From contig CAKOUU010000001.1 in the NCBI GenBank assembly GCA_934120675.1, forward strand, positions 1-64,000: a DNA stretch of 64,000 nt, given 5' to 3'. This document shows, one piece after another, positions 7,929 to 17,997 of this stretch (the stretch's first letter is position 1; the number at the start of each line of letters is the position of its first letter). The notes under the pieces are model-generated. The model did no database searches, had not been told where the DNA came from, and saw only the letters and a list, made by a program, of their open reading frames with translations. Origin of the DNA: an uncultured Clostridia bacterium (GTDB lineage Bacteria; Bacillota; Clostridia; TANB77; CAG-508). The position numbers and the translations under genes were made by a program.

Positions 7929-9905
7929 TTACAACTCTATATAGTTATAATCAATATTTTTATTTTCAAAAATACTTTTTTCACGATTTGTACATGTAAA
8001 AATAATAATTTGTCTATTACTAAATTTAGAGTTTAAATAATCCAAAATATTTTTTAATCTTTCATCATCATAAAATGCAAAAGCCTCATCCAAAAAAATT
8101 GGAACAGTCTCATCAGAAAGTTCATTAATCATAGAAAGTCTTAATGATAAATATAATTGGTCAATAGTTCCAATGCTAAATCTATTTACCGGAATATAAT
8201 CCCCATTTTGTAATTCAACAATTAAACCTTCTTCTTCATTAAACATTACTTTGTTATATTTACCATCTGTTATGCTAGAAATATTATAAGATAAATTCTC
8301 TGTAAACTTAGGGGTTACTGAATTCTTCATTTTTTCATATGAATTGCTTAAAATGTTTTTTGCTAAATTCATACTCATATTTAATTTTTGCAAGGTTAAC
8401 ATTTTTTCATTATTGTTAACTAATTCTTCTTCAATTTTTGATAAATTATCTAACTGTGGTTCTATATTTTTTTTGTCTAAATTTAAAGTATGCAATTTTA
8501 ATTTTTTATTATTTATTTCATTTTGAATTTTTTCAATTTCAAAATTTATTTTTTCTAAATTATTTAAATCCAAAAAAATATTTATTTTATTTTTTTCTAT
8601 TTTATTTAAATATTTATTTTTTATTTTTTCTTTTTCTAAATTATTTTTTAAATTTAAATTATTTTTTATTTTATTTAATTCTTCACTATTATTTTTTTGA
8701 TTATTTTCTATTAATTTTTTTTCATTTTCTAAATTAATTAATTGTAAATTAATTTCATTAAATTTATTTTTTTCTATTTTTTCATTATTTTTTATTTTAT
8801 TTTTTTCTTTATTTATTAAAAATATGTAAAAAATTAAAAACGTTGGTACTGTAAGAAGAAAAATATATTTAAAAATATTATTTTTAATAAAAATAAATTG
8901 TAAAATATTAATTAAAATTAATAAAATAAAAATAATATTTAATTTTTTAATTAATTTATTTTTATTTATTTTTTTATTTTTATTTTTTAAATTATTTTCC
9001 AAATTATTATTTAAATATTTTTCTAAAATATTTTTATTATTTATTTTTAATTCATTTATTTTTTTATTTACAGAATTTATTTTTTCTAAATTTTCATTTT
9101 CAATATTTTCTTTTATTTTTATTTTTTCATTTTCAATTTTTTCATTTTCTTTTTGCAACTTAATTTCTTTTAGAAAATTATTTTCATTTTCCAAATTTAA
9201 AATTTGATCTTTTAAATCATTTTCCTGGTCTTCATATTCATATTTAAAATTTTTAAATTTTTCTAGATTTTCCTTTTCTGCATTTAATTCTTGTAATTTT
9301 CTTGTAACTATGTTAATTGGCTTTTCCCTAGACCTTTCAGTTCCTACCTCATCTAATTGCCTTCTATTTATTCTGTCAATTACCCTTTTAAAAGATATAC
9401 TATCATCACCAGTCTGTGCCAAATTAGCAATTTTTTGAATTAAAAAGTTTTGAGCCTGATTTTCTAATTTAACTTCACTTTGATTAATTGCAAGTGTTGA
9501 CAAAAATAAATCTTCATCTATTTTTGTTTGTTCATAAAAGAATTCATTCCCTTTATTTTTATCAATATTAAATTCTTTAGAAATATCTTCCATATTTTCA
9601 TTAAATATTTTTGGATTTTTTTTACTAAAATCTCTATATATTTCATATTTTTCTTTATTATCTAATTCATATTCCAATTTTCCAGAAAATTCTTCTCCAG
9701 ACCAAGGTTTATATTTATCAAAATCTGAAACTTCTTTTCCTTTTTTATTTTTTGAAATTCCATATAAAGAATTAGTAATAAATTTAATTAATGTAGATTT
9801 TCCTGCTTCATTTTGTCCATATATTAAATTTATTCCGTCTTTAAAATTTATTTCTTTTTCTTTTAATTTTCCATAAGAATTTATTTTTATTTTATTTATT
9901 TTCAA
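7929..9905 (-). CDS. SbcC/YhaN-like ABC-type ATPase with membrane hairpin in the coiled coil
   Basis: 658 residues. The N-terminal half-ATPase has Walker A GQNEAGKST (about 30-38) and a Q-loop-like YEQTKIDEDLFLSTLAINQSE segment. A very Asn/Lys/Glu-rich coiled coil spans about 195-535 and is interrupted at about 318-370 by two hydrophobic helices. The C-terminal half has the signature FSIGTIDQLYLSLRLSM and Walker B VPIFLDEAFAFYD. This is the layout of YhaN, the Firmicutes SbcC/Rad50-like protein, though shorter than B. subtilis YhaN. It should form a DNA-end-processing complex with the overlapping nuclease gene. The TTG start overlaps the nuclease TGA stop; the GGAGG site lies in that gene. 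Confidence 0.85.
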   Translation of the reverse strand: MKINKIKINSYGKLKEKEINFKDGINLIYGQNEAGKSTLIKFITNSLYGISKNKKGKEVSDFDKYKPWSGEEFSGKLEYELDNKEKYEIYRDFSKKNPKIFNENMEDISKEFNIDKNKGNEFFYEQTKIDEDLFLSTLAINQSEVKLENQAQNFLIQKIANLAQTGDDSISFKRVIDRINRRQLDEVGTERSREKPINIVTRKLQELNAEKENLEKFKNFKYEYEDQENDLKDQILNLENENNFLKEIKLQKENEKIENEKIKIKENIENENLEKINSVNKKINELKINNKNILEKYLNNNLENNLKNKNKKINKNKLIKKLNIIFILLILINILQFIFIKNNIFKYIFLLTVPTFLIFYIFLINKEKNKIKNNEKIEKNKFNEINLQLINLENEKKLIENNQKNNSEELNKIKNNLNLKNNLEKEKIKNKYLNKIEKNKINIFLDLNNLEKINFEIEKIQNEINNKKLKLHTLNLDKKNIEPQLDNLSKIEEELVNNNEKMLTLQKLNMSMNLAKNILSNSYEKMKNSVTPKFTENLSYNISSITDGKYNKVMFNEEEGLIVELQNGDYIPVNRFSIGTIDQLYLSLRLSMINELSDETVPIFLDEAFAFYDDERLKNILDYLNSKFSNRQIIIFTCTNREKSIFENKNIDYNYIEL

Positions 9906-10987
9906 TCTATTGCCTCCATTCCAATTTCAACTGCTTTTTCTATTATTTCTTTTTGCTCTTCAGGAATATTTTCTTCATTTAATTTTACCAGCATTTCTTT
10001 AGCAAATAAACCTTTTAAAGTAGTATCATTTGATAATTTTTCTAAATCATAATTTATTTTTGTTTTATCTTTTATTTTAATCACTTTATCATTTGAAATT
10101 AATTTATATAATTCATATCTGTCAATTTCAAAATTTCTTTTTCCTGTTAAAATAATTTCAATTAAATTATTTTCTTCAAAATTTATTTCATTTATTTTTT
10201 CAATTAATTCTTCTTTTGAAATTATCTCTGTAACATCCAAATCAAATAATTTAAATTCAGTTTCATCTAATGGAACAAATTCTAAATTTATTTTTTCTTT
10301 TTCCAATTCTCCAACTATCATTCCATGTTTACCAAGTTCGTCAAATCCTAATGATGCTGTTGAGCCTGGATATACAATATTTTGATTTTCTTCTTGATTA
10401 TAATCTAGTTTATGAATATGTCCTAAAGCAACATAGTCAAATCCTTTTTCTTTCAACATCTTTGAAGATAAAGGATTATATTCACTATTTTCAATTGCAC
10501 CGCCATCTAATGTTCCATGAATTACTAATATATTCAATTTATTTCTATCTTCTAATTCAACATTTTCTATTCCGCAGTTTTTACAATAAAAATCATCAAA
10601 TCCATACCCATAAATATTTGCATCTTCACATTCAATTTTTTCTATTTTTGATGTGAATATTTTTACATTTTCATTCCAATAAAACTTATTATAATACGAA
10701 TTTTTTGTATATGGGTCGTGATTTCCTGGTGATATAAATATTCTTGTTTCTGGAATTTCTTTAAATAAATTATTTATATATTCTATTGTTGATTTTTTTA
10801 TATATTTTTGTTCATATAAATCCCCTGAAATAAATAAGTATTTTATATTATTTTCTTTTATATATTCTGTTACTTTTTTGAATACTTTTCTTTGTTCTAG
10901 TCTTCTTAAATCTCCTAGTCCATCTTTGTCTGAAAGGTTTACAAATGGACTGTCAAAGTGCATATCAGCTATGTGTACAAATTTCAT
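9902..10987 (-). CDS. SbcD/YhaO-like metallophosphoesterase (DNA exonuclease)
   Basis: 361 residues. The Mre11/SbcD metal-binding motifs are in order: HIADMHFDSPF (DxH, 6-16), ISGDLYE (GDxxE-like), SPGNHDPY (GNHD), VIHGTLDGG and ALGHIHK (GHxH). The N-terminal domain is the Mn-dependent phosphoesterase; the last about 120 residues are the capping region. It is the first gene of a two-gene operon with the ATPase, overlapping by 4 bp, which supports a stable nuclease-ATPase complex in double-strand-break processing. The start has an AAGGAGAAA site. Confidence 0.88.
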   Translation of the reverse strand: MKFVHIADMHFDSPFVNLSDKDGLGDLRRLEQRKVFKKVTEYIKENNIKYLFISGDLYEQKYIKKSTIEYINNLFKEIPETRIFISPGNHDPYTKNSYYNKFYWNENVKIFTSKIEKIECEDANIYGYGFDDFYCKNCGIENVELEDRNKLNILVIHGTLDGGAIENSEYNPLSSKMLKEKGFDYVALGHIHKLDYNQEENQNIVYPGSTASLGFDELGKHGMIVGELEKEKINLEFVPLDETEFKLFDLDVTEIISKEELIEKINEINFEENNLIEIILTGKRNFEIDRYELYKLISNDKVIKIKDKTKINYDLEKLSNDTTLKGLFAKEMLVKLNEENIPEEQKEIIEKAVEIGMEAID

Positions 10988-11110
10988 CTTTATTTCTCCT
11001 TACTAATTTACATTTAAATATAACACATACTATATAACAATTAATTACAAAAAACAAGCGAACATCACAAAATTTCATAAAAACTTTTGTTCACACAAAA
11101 ACAAAACAAA

Positions 11111-11151
11111 AAAAAGATAAAGCCATTCATTAAACCACTTTATCTCTTTAA
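11111..11151 (-). terminator. Terminator downstream of the TraG-like gene
   Basis: AGATAAAG and CTTTATCT pair around a 15-nt loop, followed on the minus strand by eight T. The T-run begins about 40 bp past the TraG-like stop at 11162. Confidence 0.8.
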
Positions 11152-11161
11152 TTTATAAAAT

Positions 11162-13202
11162 TTAATCATCTTCCAATGGACCAAATAACTCATCAAACTT
11201 AGCCTCTAATTCCTTTTGTAAATCATATGTATCCTCTTCATCATCTTGAGGAAGCATAGGTGCATTATCATCATTTTGCATATTTAAATCTAAGAAATCA
11301 TCCAACGAATTTGTTATTTTTTCTGATTTTTTCTCATCTTTAGGCACATTTAAATTATTTTTAATATTATTATTTTCTTCTTTTACATTATCATCTTCAA
11401 ACAAGTCATCCAAAGACTCAATATTTAAATTTTCAACTGATTTTTCATCTTTTTCCTCAACATAAGGATTATATGGATTATATTTTCTCCATATTCCTCT
11501 ATCAATTTCTCCAATATCATTATGACTGATTTCACATTTTGCCATATCTTTAGCCATAGGATGTTTAAAATAATAATATTTATTAGCTTTAACTGGTTTT
11601 AAACCTTTTTCAAAAATAATACACAAATCATTATCTAATCTTCTTAATTCATCTGGCGTCATAAGTGCTCTAGCCATAATTTGATCAGATACACTCTTAC
11701 CAGTTCTATGATTTTGTTTATCCTTATTTATTGAAATGCTATCTCTATCTATAGTCTTTTCACCTAGTTGTTTTGAAAAATATTCAACTGTTTTAAATGA
11801 GTTACTTCCTAAAAATACATGTGTATCACAGTTACCCATTATTGTCTCATAAGATTTTTCATATACAGCTTCTAATTGGTCAATATTTTGTAAAATAACA
11901 CTAAATGAGATTCCTCTACTTCTTGATGTTGATATCTTTTTATCAAAGTCAGGTATTTTTCCTATATTTGCAAACTCATCTAATATAAAATATGTTCTTT
12001 CTTGAAGTTTACCACCATTTTGGTCTGCATAATCATATAATTGTTGTATCATTTGCGAGAAGAATATTGTTAATAAAAAGTCGTATGCTGTATGAGTATC
12101 TGATGATATTACATATACCGCAGTTTTTTTGCTTCCTATTTCTTCAAAATTTATAGTATCTGTTGATGTTAATTCAGCTATTTCTTTTGAGTCAAATTTA
12201 CCAAGTTTTGACTGCAAAGAACTTAATATAGAACCATATGTTTTTTCTGGCGCTATTTCTATTGATTTGTAATACATTCTTGCTGGATGGTCATATGGTA
12301 ATTGACTCATTAAATCTGAAAGCAAGTTACTTCCACCATTTTTATTTGCTGCTCTTACCAATTCTGCACAACTTGCTAAATTTTGTTCTTCTTCTGGTCT
12401 TGTTGCTATTAAATAATATATTAATGCTTTTAGCAACATTTCTGCCATATCATCCCAATATGGGTCTGAACCACTATCAGTTTTTTGTCCTTTTACTATT
12501 GTATTTGCAATAACATCAACATCTAATTCTGATGATATATGCATTAGCGGATTATATCCATCACTATATTGTGGTCTTACTAAGTTTAGTACTTTAATAT
12601 CATAACCTTGTTCTTTTAAATATCCCGCTGTTCTATCATAAAGCTCACCTTTTGGGTCAGTAAACACATATGAACCCAAACATTGATAAGCATTTGGTAT
12701 TGAATATGATGCAGATTTACCAGAACCTGAACCGTCCAACTACCAAAACGTTTACATTTCCACGTTTATCTAGTGGTAAATAATTATCTTCAGCAAGTAT
12801 AATTCCTTTATTTTTGCTTAATATTTGATATTGTTCTCCTCGTTGACTCCAGTCACTTGAACCATGCTCAATATCTGTATATCTATTTTTTGGTGCTGAC
12901 TTAGCAAATCCAATAAAAAATATAACTAAATATATAACAGAAAATCCAAGTAATGTTGATATAAAATTATGTGTTGCTCCTTGTGCAAATATTCCACCCA
13001 ATGTTCCAAATGGATTTGAAATATTAGTTGGAAGTTGCTCTATAAATGTTTCTAGCGATACTTTCCCCAATTCGTTTGTTGCTTGAAACAAACTATATGA
13101 AAAAGGCGCAACAAATACTATGACTAATAAAAGCCATAGTATTGCACATATTATAAAACTTTTTTTATTCTTTCTTATTGCTCCCTCTATTTTGTAATTC
13201 AT
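11162..13202 (-). CDS. VirD4/TraG-type coupling ATPase, interrupted by a +1 frame break at CGG in the Walker A motif
   Basis: Two frames make one protein of about 680 residues. Part 1 (13202-12717) has two membrane helices and reaches NVNVLVVG. Part 2 (to 11162) continues as GSGSGKSASYSIPN, the Walker A of VirD4/TraG coupling proteins, then VFTDPKGELY, the Walker B region YFILDEFANIGKIPDF and an acidic C-terminus. The frame breaks at 12734-12732, where GGA is followed by an in-frame CGG; skipping the C gives GGT and restores GGSGSGKS. Coupling ATPases deliver substrates to type IV secretion channels, but no VirB4, relaxase or pilus gene is near. The same kind of break occurs in spmA and the Rpn-like gene, so recoding is a real alternative to mutation. 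Two unknown genes lie just upstream on the same strand. Confidence 0.8.
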
Positions 13203-13230
13203 TAAAAATCACCTACTATTCTTTAGTATA

Positions 13231-13530
13231 CTACATTGCTCTATCTGCATCCATATCTTTGCTTTTTTCTTTTAAATATTTTGCAAGTTTTGGATTATTT
13301 TTTAATTGTTGTTTTCTTGTTTCAAAATCAATAACAGTATCATCTACAGCTTTAATAGTCATATTCTCTGTTAATTCAGTACTTAAAACTTCAATTTTTA
13401 CACCTTTTTGAGCTGTTTTCATTTCAAATTTATCTTTTTCTATAATGTTACTAAATTCAATTCCATTAACAGAAATTTTATCATTATTTCCTGCCGGAAT
13501 AGTTTTTACATCCTTTGATTTAATTGCCAT
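13231..13530 (-). CDS. Unknown protein upstream of the TraG-like gene
   Basis: 99 residues, no recognised domain. The N-terminal two thirds look like short beta strands (DVKTIPAGNNDKISVNGIEFSNI, KGVKIEVLSTELTENMTIKAVDDTVIDF), and the C-terminus is helical and charged. There is no signal peptide or membrane helix. An AAGGAGGAG site precedes ATG 13530. It lies 28 bp upstream of the TraG-like gene and 15 bp downstream of the next unknown gene on the same strand, so the three are probably one operon. Confidence 0.5.
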   Translation of the reverse strand: MAIKSKDVKTIPAGNNDKISVNGIEFSNIIEKDKFEMKTAQKGVKIEVLSTELTENMTIKAVDDTVIDFETRKQQLKNNPKLAKYLKEKSKDMDADRAM

Positions 13531-13545
13531 TTGGGCTTCTCCTCC

Positions 13546-14064
13546 TTATTCTTCGTCTCTTATCTCAAATGCAAAATAAGATTTATACGGTTTTAATTTA
13601 CATTTCCCTTTTACTTCATTTGATTTCTCATCAAAATAAAGTGTTGGTTTTATCTCTTCTGTTGTTTCTGGGTCTATAATTGAAATTGGTCTCTTCAAAT
13701 TTGGCGTATATTTAAATTCTTTATATTCTGAATCTTCTTCTGAATATAATGTAGTAAATTTAAATGGTGTTGGTTTTTTTGTTATTTTAACCTCATCATT
13801 CATCAATATACCTGTATTAATAACAACTCTATCATCACCAAAAGATAAAATTACCAATCTGTTTCCATCCTTAGATGGATTTTCAACATAAAAAGTCTTT
13901 TTATTAAAATCTCCTCTTAATTCCTCTGTGTGGTCAAGTCTTTCAACAGTATATTTAGGATATTCTTTTAAAAATTCTTTTTCAGTTTTATTAACTTGAT
14001 ATATAACAGTATTTACTCCTTTTGGATCTGTTATACTAAAATGTTTTCCTTGTATATTGTCCAT
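13546..14064 (-). CDS. Unknown soluble protein, first gene of the TraG-like cluster
   Basis: 172 residues with no recognised family. It appears soluble, beta-rich and acidic, with repeated strand-like segments (FYVENPSKDGNRLVILSFG, RVVINTGILMNDEVK, PISIIDPETTEEIKPTLYF). A GAGGTG site precedes ATG 14064. It begins a minus-strand group of three with the 99-residue protein and the coupling ATPase. It could be a cargo, a regulator or an unrelated gene; the sequence does not decide. Confidence 0.5.
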   Translation of the reverse strand: MDNIQGKHFSITDPKGVNTVIYQVNKTEKEFLKEYPKYTVERLDHTEELRGDFNKKTFYVENPSKDGNRLVILSFGDDRVVINTGILMNDEVKITKKPTPFKFTTLYSEEDSEYKEFKYTPNLKRPISIIDPETTEEIKPTLYFDEKSNEVKGKCKLKPYKSYFAFEIRDEE

Positions 14065-14198
14065 TTCTACACCTCATTTCTATGTACAATCCATAGTTCA
14101 TCTTTTGTTACATCACTACCTACAATTATAGCCAATTTCAAGGCTCTTGTCAATAGTTTTATTTAATTATGTAAAGTTTTTCTATGTTTTGACATATT

Positions 14199-15065
14199 TT
14201 AATCATTTCTTGGATTAAATGTTGACATTTCTTTAAGCTTTTCAAACATTTCCTGTTCATCAAGTTCCAGTTTTTTTGGAACCATTATTTTAACCTCTGC
14301 AACTAAATCTCCTCGTCCACCTTTTCCATCTTTATAACCTTTACTTGGAATTCTTACTTTTTCACCGCTTTGTATTCCTTGTGGTACATACACTCTTGTT
14401 TCTCCATCAATTGTTTTAACATCAACTCTTGTACCTAACGCTGCTTCCCATGGTGTTAATTTTAAATCTGTACACAAATCACTTCCATATAACCTAAACA
14501 TTTTATTATCTTCTATATTTATTTTAATAAGCAAGTCTCCATTTTTTCCACCATTAACACCTTTTTTTCCTTGACCTATAAGTCTTATTTTTTCTCCATT
14601 GCGTATTCCCTCTGGTATTTTAACTTCAAATGTTTTCATCTTTCCTTCTACAGTTCTTAGAGAAATCTTCTTTTCCAAACCATAAAAAGCATCTTCTAAG
14701 CTTACTCTAATTTCTGTATCAATATTCTCACCTTTTACAGGATTTTTCTTTGATACTTTTTCTTCAGCATCTTTTCCTATATCACCTAAAAACATACTAA
14801 AAATATTTTTTCCTTTAAAATTTTGATAATTTTTAGCATTATTTCTAGAATTCCATATTCTATCATATTTTCTCTTTGAAGCTGGTATTGACAGTGTTCT
14901 ATATGCTTCGTTTATATCTTTTATTTTTTCTTCAGCTAAGCTATCTCCCACATTTAAATCAGGATGATTTTTCTTTACTGCCATTCTATATGCTGTTTTT
15001 ATATCTTCTATTGAAACTCGGCTTGTTTCAAGCCCTAATATTTTATAATAATCTTTGTATTTCAT
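14199..15065 (-). CDS. DnaJ-like co-chaperone without zinc finger (CbpA type)
   Basis: 288 residues. An N-terminal J domain (about 4-68) carries the HPD motif in KKNHPDLNVG, which stimulates the DnaK ATPase. A short linker follows. From about 110 come the two beta-sandwich substrate-binding domains of DnaJ_C: VSLEDAFYGLEKKI, IPEGIRNGEKIRLIGQGKKG and a second VPQGIQSGEKVRIPSKG. The Cys-rich zinc-binding region of classical DnaJ is absent, so CbpA-like is the better name. dnaK and grpE are not nearby. An AGGGAGGAT site precedes the start. Confidence 0.9.
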   Translation of the reverse strand: MKYKDYYKILGLETSRVSIEDIKTAYRMAVKKNHPDLNVGDSLAEEKIKDINEAYRTLSIPASKRKYDRIWNSRNNAKNYQNFKGKNIFSMFLGDIGKDAEEKVSKKNPVKGENIDTEIRVSLEDAFYGLEKKISLRTVEGKMKTFEVKIPEGIRNGEKIRLIGQGKKGVNGGKNGDLLIKINIEDNKMFRLYGSDLCTDLKLTPWEAALGTRVDVKTIDGETRVYVPQGIQSGEKVRIPSKGYKDGKGGRGDLVAEVKIMVPKKLELDEQEMFEKLKEMSTFNPRND

Positions 15066-15112
15066 TTAACATCCTCCCTAAAAATCAGGTAGGTACATTA
15101 TATCATAATTTG

Positions 15113-15143
15113 AAAAAAAATCCATAGATTTTATGGACTTTTT
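15113..15143. terminator. Hairpin between ddl and dnaJ-like gene
   Basis: AAAAAAAATCCATA and TATGGACTTTTTT pair around a short loop, with T on one strand and A on the other. It could act in either direction. Confidence 0.6.
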
Positions 15144-15163
15144 TCATATATTTTTTGTTTATT

Positions 15164-15211
15164 GTTACAATCCACAGCATAAGAAAATTTTTTAAAGCTG
15201 TAAATTGTAAC
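15164..15211 (-). terminator. Near-perfect inverted repeat after ddl
   Basis: GTTACAATCCACAGC at 15164-15178 pairs with GCTGTAAATTGTAAC at 15197-15211, two mismatches in 15. It begins 3 bp beyond the ddl stop codon and probably ends or stabilises the murF-ddl transcript. Confidence 0.55.
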
Positions 15212-15213
15212 AT

Positions 15214-16248
15214 TTATTCAAAAGCTAATTCTATAACCTCATCCAACAACTCAGAATATTTAATTCCAACCTGTTCAAAAAGCTTTGGATACATACTAAT
15301 ATTAGTAAAACCAGGCAAAGTATTAATTTCATTTATATATACTTTTTCAGTACCATTTTCTATAAAGAAATCAACCCTAGACAAACCTTTACCATCAATT
15401 GATTTAAAAGCCTTTACTGCCAATTTTCTAATTTCTTCTGATTTTTCCTCTGAAATTTCTGCAGGTATTAATGTCTTTGATTCTTGATTTTTATATTTTG
15501 CATCATAACTATAAAATTCATCAGCAGCCCTAATCTCACCTACACATGAACTTTGAACATCTTCATTTCCAAGAACTGCACATTCAACCTCTCTACCATT
15601 TATACCTTCTTCAACTAATATTTTTTTATCATATCTTGATGCCTCAATTATTGAATCCCTCAATTCTTTTTCATTATTTACCTTACTAATTCCTACACTT
15701 GAGCCTGAATTTGATGGCTTTACAAACATTGGAAATTTTAATTTTTTTACAGTCAATTTAGAAATTTCTTCTAAATTAACTATTTCTTCATTAAAGTTAT
15801 TATCTACATAAATAAATTTATCATTATATTTTCTTATATAGACATATTTAGTTTGATTAATTCCTGCTTTGTCAAAAATTATTTTTGTATAAACTTTATC
15901 CATTCCAACACTTGAAGACAATACTCCACAACCAACATAAGGAATTTTTAATAATTCAAATAAACCTTGTATTGTTCCATCCTCTCCATATAAACCATGT
16001 AACACTGGAAAAACAACATCCATTTGTTTTAAATAATCAAATACATTTTCAATTTGTTCTTTATCTTCAATTTTTATTTGACCTTCTTGTGGCATTTGAA
16101 TTTTAAACCATTTTCCATTTTCATCTATAAATATAGGAAAAATTTCATATTTTCCTTTATTTAAATTTTTAATTACTGAAGCACCTGAAACACAAGATAC
16201 CTTATTTTCAGTTGACATTCCTCCAAAGATAACACCTAATTTTTTCAT
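15214..16248 (-). CDS. ddl: D-alanine--D-alanine ligase
   Basis: 344 residues, an ATP-grasp enzyme joining two D-Ala for the peptidoglycan stem peptide. The N-terminus KKLGVIFGGMSTENKVSCVSG, the VFPVLHGLYGEDGTIQGLFE block, VKPSNSGSSVGISKV and the C-terminal VDFFIENGTEKVYINEINTLPGF are all typical. The omega-loop EFYSYDAKY is of the D-Ala-D-Ala type, not the D-lactate or D-serine type of vancomycin resistance. It lies 143 bp downstream of murF on the same strand, so murF-ddl supplies and attaches the dipeptide. Confidence 0.95.
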   Translation of the reverse strand: MKKLGVIFGGMSTENKVSCVSGASVIKNLNKGKYEIFPIFIDENGKWFKIQMPQEGQIKIEDKEQIENVFDYLKQMDVVFPVLHGLYGEDGTIQGLFELLKIPYVGCGVLSSSVGMDKVYTKIIFDKAGINQTKYVYIRKYNDKFIYVDNNFNEEIVNLEEISKLTVKKLKFPMFVKPSNSGSSVGISKVNNEKELRDSIIEASRYDKKILVEEGINGREVECAVLGNEDVQSSCVGEIRAADEFYSYDAKYKNQESKTLIPAEISEEKSEEIRKLAVKAFKSIDGKGLSRVDFFIENGTEKVYINEINTLPGFTNISMYPKLFEQVGIKYSELLDEVIELAFE

Positions 16249-16391
16249 AATTGATACTATTCCTTATATAATATATTTAGGTTTTTTAATGGATTTACCC
16301 ATAAACCATCTAATTAAAATTACACCTTCTATATAAATCTTAACTCTATTTTACTCTTTTAAGTACACAATAAAATTAAATTTTAAATACA

Positions 16392-17774
16392 TTACTTTAA
16401 CAAATTCTCTACAATATTAAAAAATTTCATACCATTAGAAGCCTTAAACAAAACACTATCTCCACTTTGCCAATTTTCTCTTATAAATTTTTCAACTTGC
16501 TCTCTATTTTCAAAATAATTAACATTTTCTTTTAACATGCCATTTTTTTCTGCACTTTCCACTATATATTTAGCATTTTCGCCACAACAAACAAGCATAT
16601 CTATGTTATTTTTAGCAACTTCTACTCCAACTTTTTCATGCAATTCTTTTGAATATTCTCCAAGTTCAAACATATCACCCAAAACTGCAATTTTTCTTTT
16701 TGAATTTAAACCATGCAAATATTTTAAAGAAGCTTGCATCGACTCAAAACTTGCATTATAACTATCATTTATAATTGTAACACCATTTTTTAATTCAGTT
16801 ATGTCCATTCTTTTTTTAGTCAATTCAAAAGTTTCAATTCCTCTTTTTATTTGTTCATTGCTTAACCCCATTAACATTCCAACAGTTGCAGCACACAAAG
16901 CATTATACACAAAATGAATCCCTCCAACAGGAACATTAACCTTAAATTTATCGCCTTTTATATTGCAAATAAATTCACTATCATTTTCATTTAAAACAAT
17001 ATCTTCTGCTTTAACTTCCGAATCATTTTCAATTCCATATGTATGTATTTCTACATCTTTATTTTCCATAAAAAATTTATGTAATAAATCATTGTCATTA
17101 TTTATAACCAAAACTTTTTTATCCATTCCTTCTAGAATTTCAAGTTTTGCCTTTAAAATATTTTCTCTTGAACCTAAATTTCCAATATGAGATGTTCCAA
17201 TGTTTGTAATTACTGATATTGTTGGTTTCGCAATTTTTGTTAATTTACTTATTTCTCCAAAATGGTTCATCCCCATTTCAATAACTGCTGATTCTTGGTC
17301 TTTCAAATTAAACATTGTAAATGGCAAACCTATTTCATTATTGTTATTTCCCTGTGTTTTTAATGTTTTATATTTTTGAGATATAACATTTGCAACAATA
17401 TCTTTTGTACTTGTTTTTCCAACACTTCCTGTAACTCCAACCATTTTGAAGTTTTTTCCCATTGATTCTCTTTTATATGTTGCAATATCTGCTAAAGCTT
17501 TTATTGTATCCTCAACTTCTATTATATTTTTATTTTGATATTTTTCTAAATCTTCTTTTGAAAAATCTATCCCTTGTACAATTACTATGTCTGCTCCTGC
17601 TTCAAATGCTTTTTGCCACAATATATTCCCGTCAAAATTTTCACCTTTTATGCCTATATATGCATCACCTGGTTTTATTATTCGTGTATCTTTACAAAAC
17701 TCTTTTATTTCCGTTTCTTCATTTCCTTGTATTAACTTCCCATTTGTTGCTTGTATAATTTCTTTTATTTTCAT
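16392..17774 (-). CDS. murF: UDP-N-acetylmuramoyl-tripeptide--D-alanyl-D-alanine ligase
   Basis: 460 residues, full length. The N-terminal domain binds the UDP-sugar. The central Mur ligase P-loop GVTGSVGKTSTKDIV lies at about residues 113-127. Typical motifs are NNNNEIGLPFT, VIEMGMNHFGEI, TNIGTSHIGNLGS and the C-terminal INDSYNASFESM and LGDMFELGEYS. The enzyme adds the D-Ala-D-Ala made by Ddl, the next gene, in the last cytosolic step of precursor synthesis. The start has an AGAAAGG site. Confidence 0.96.
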   Translation of the reverse strand: MKIKEIIQATNGKLIQGNEETEIKEFCKDTRIIKPGDAYIGIKGENFDGNILWQKAFEAGADIVIVQGIDFSKEDLEKYQNKNIIEVEDTIKALADIATYKRESMGKNFKMVGVTGSVGKTSTKDIVANVISQKYKTLKTQGNNNNEIGLPFTMFNLKDQESAVIEMGMNHFGEISKLTKIAKPTISVITNIGTSHIGNLGSRENILKAKLEILEGMDKKVLVINNDNDLLHKFFMENKDVEIHTYGIENDSEVKAEDIVLNENDSEFICNIKGDKFKVNVPVGGIHFVYNALCAATVGMLMGLSNEQIKRGIETFELTKKRMDITELKNGVTIINDSYNASFESMQASLKYLHGLNSKRKIAVLGDMFELGEYSKELHEKVGVEVAKNNIDMLVCCGENAKYIVESAEKNGMLKENVNYFENREQVEKFIRENWQSGDSVLFKASNGMKFFNIVENLLK

Positions 17775-17937
17775 ATAATCTCAACCTTTCTTTATCTGCA
17801 ACTTAAATTAGAAAAGAATTAAAATTTTAAACCTTTTACTTGTTTTTTCTTGATAGATTATATGCTTTTTTTATTGTTTTTGCAATTGTTTTTATATAAT
17901 TTTAGGTCATATATTTTCATGATTTCGACATAAATAA

Positions 17938-17972
17938 TAAAAAGCCATACAATTTTTAATATCATATGACTC
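17938..17972 (-). terminator. Terminator after DUF2442 gene
   Basis: On the minus strand AGTCATA pairs with TATGGCT (one G-T pair), followed by TTTTTATTATT. It follows the DUF4160/DUF2442 pair. Confidence 0.65.
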
Positions 17973-17997
17973 ATTTTTTCATTTTATATTTTATTAT

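Noticed and set aside
12732..12734. CGG reassigned to another amino acid (Trp or Gln) in this lineage
   Set aside because: A simple reassignment would keep the frame; at all three sites the 0 frame after CGG is non-homologous and only +1 restores the protein.
15214..16248. Vancomycin-resistance type ligase
   Set aside because: The omega-loop is of the D-Ala-D-Ala type and no vanH, vanX or vanS/R genes are present; VanW at 22.9 kb is a common clostridial gene.
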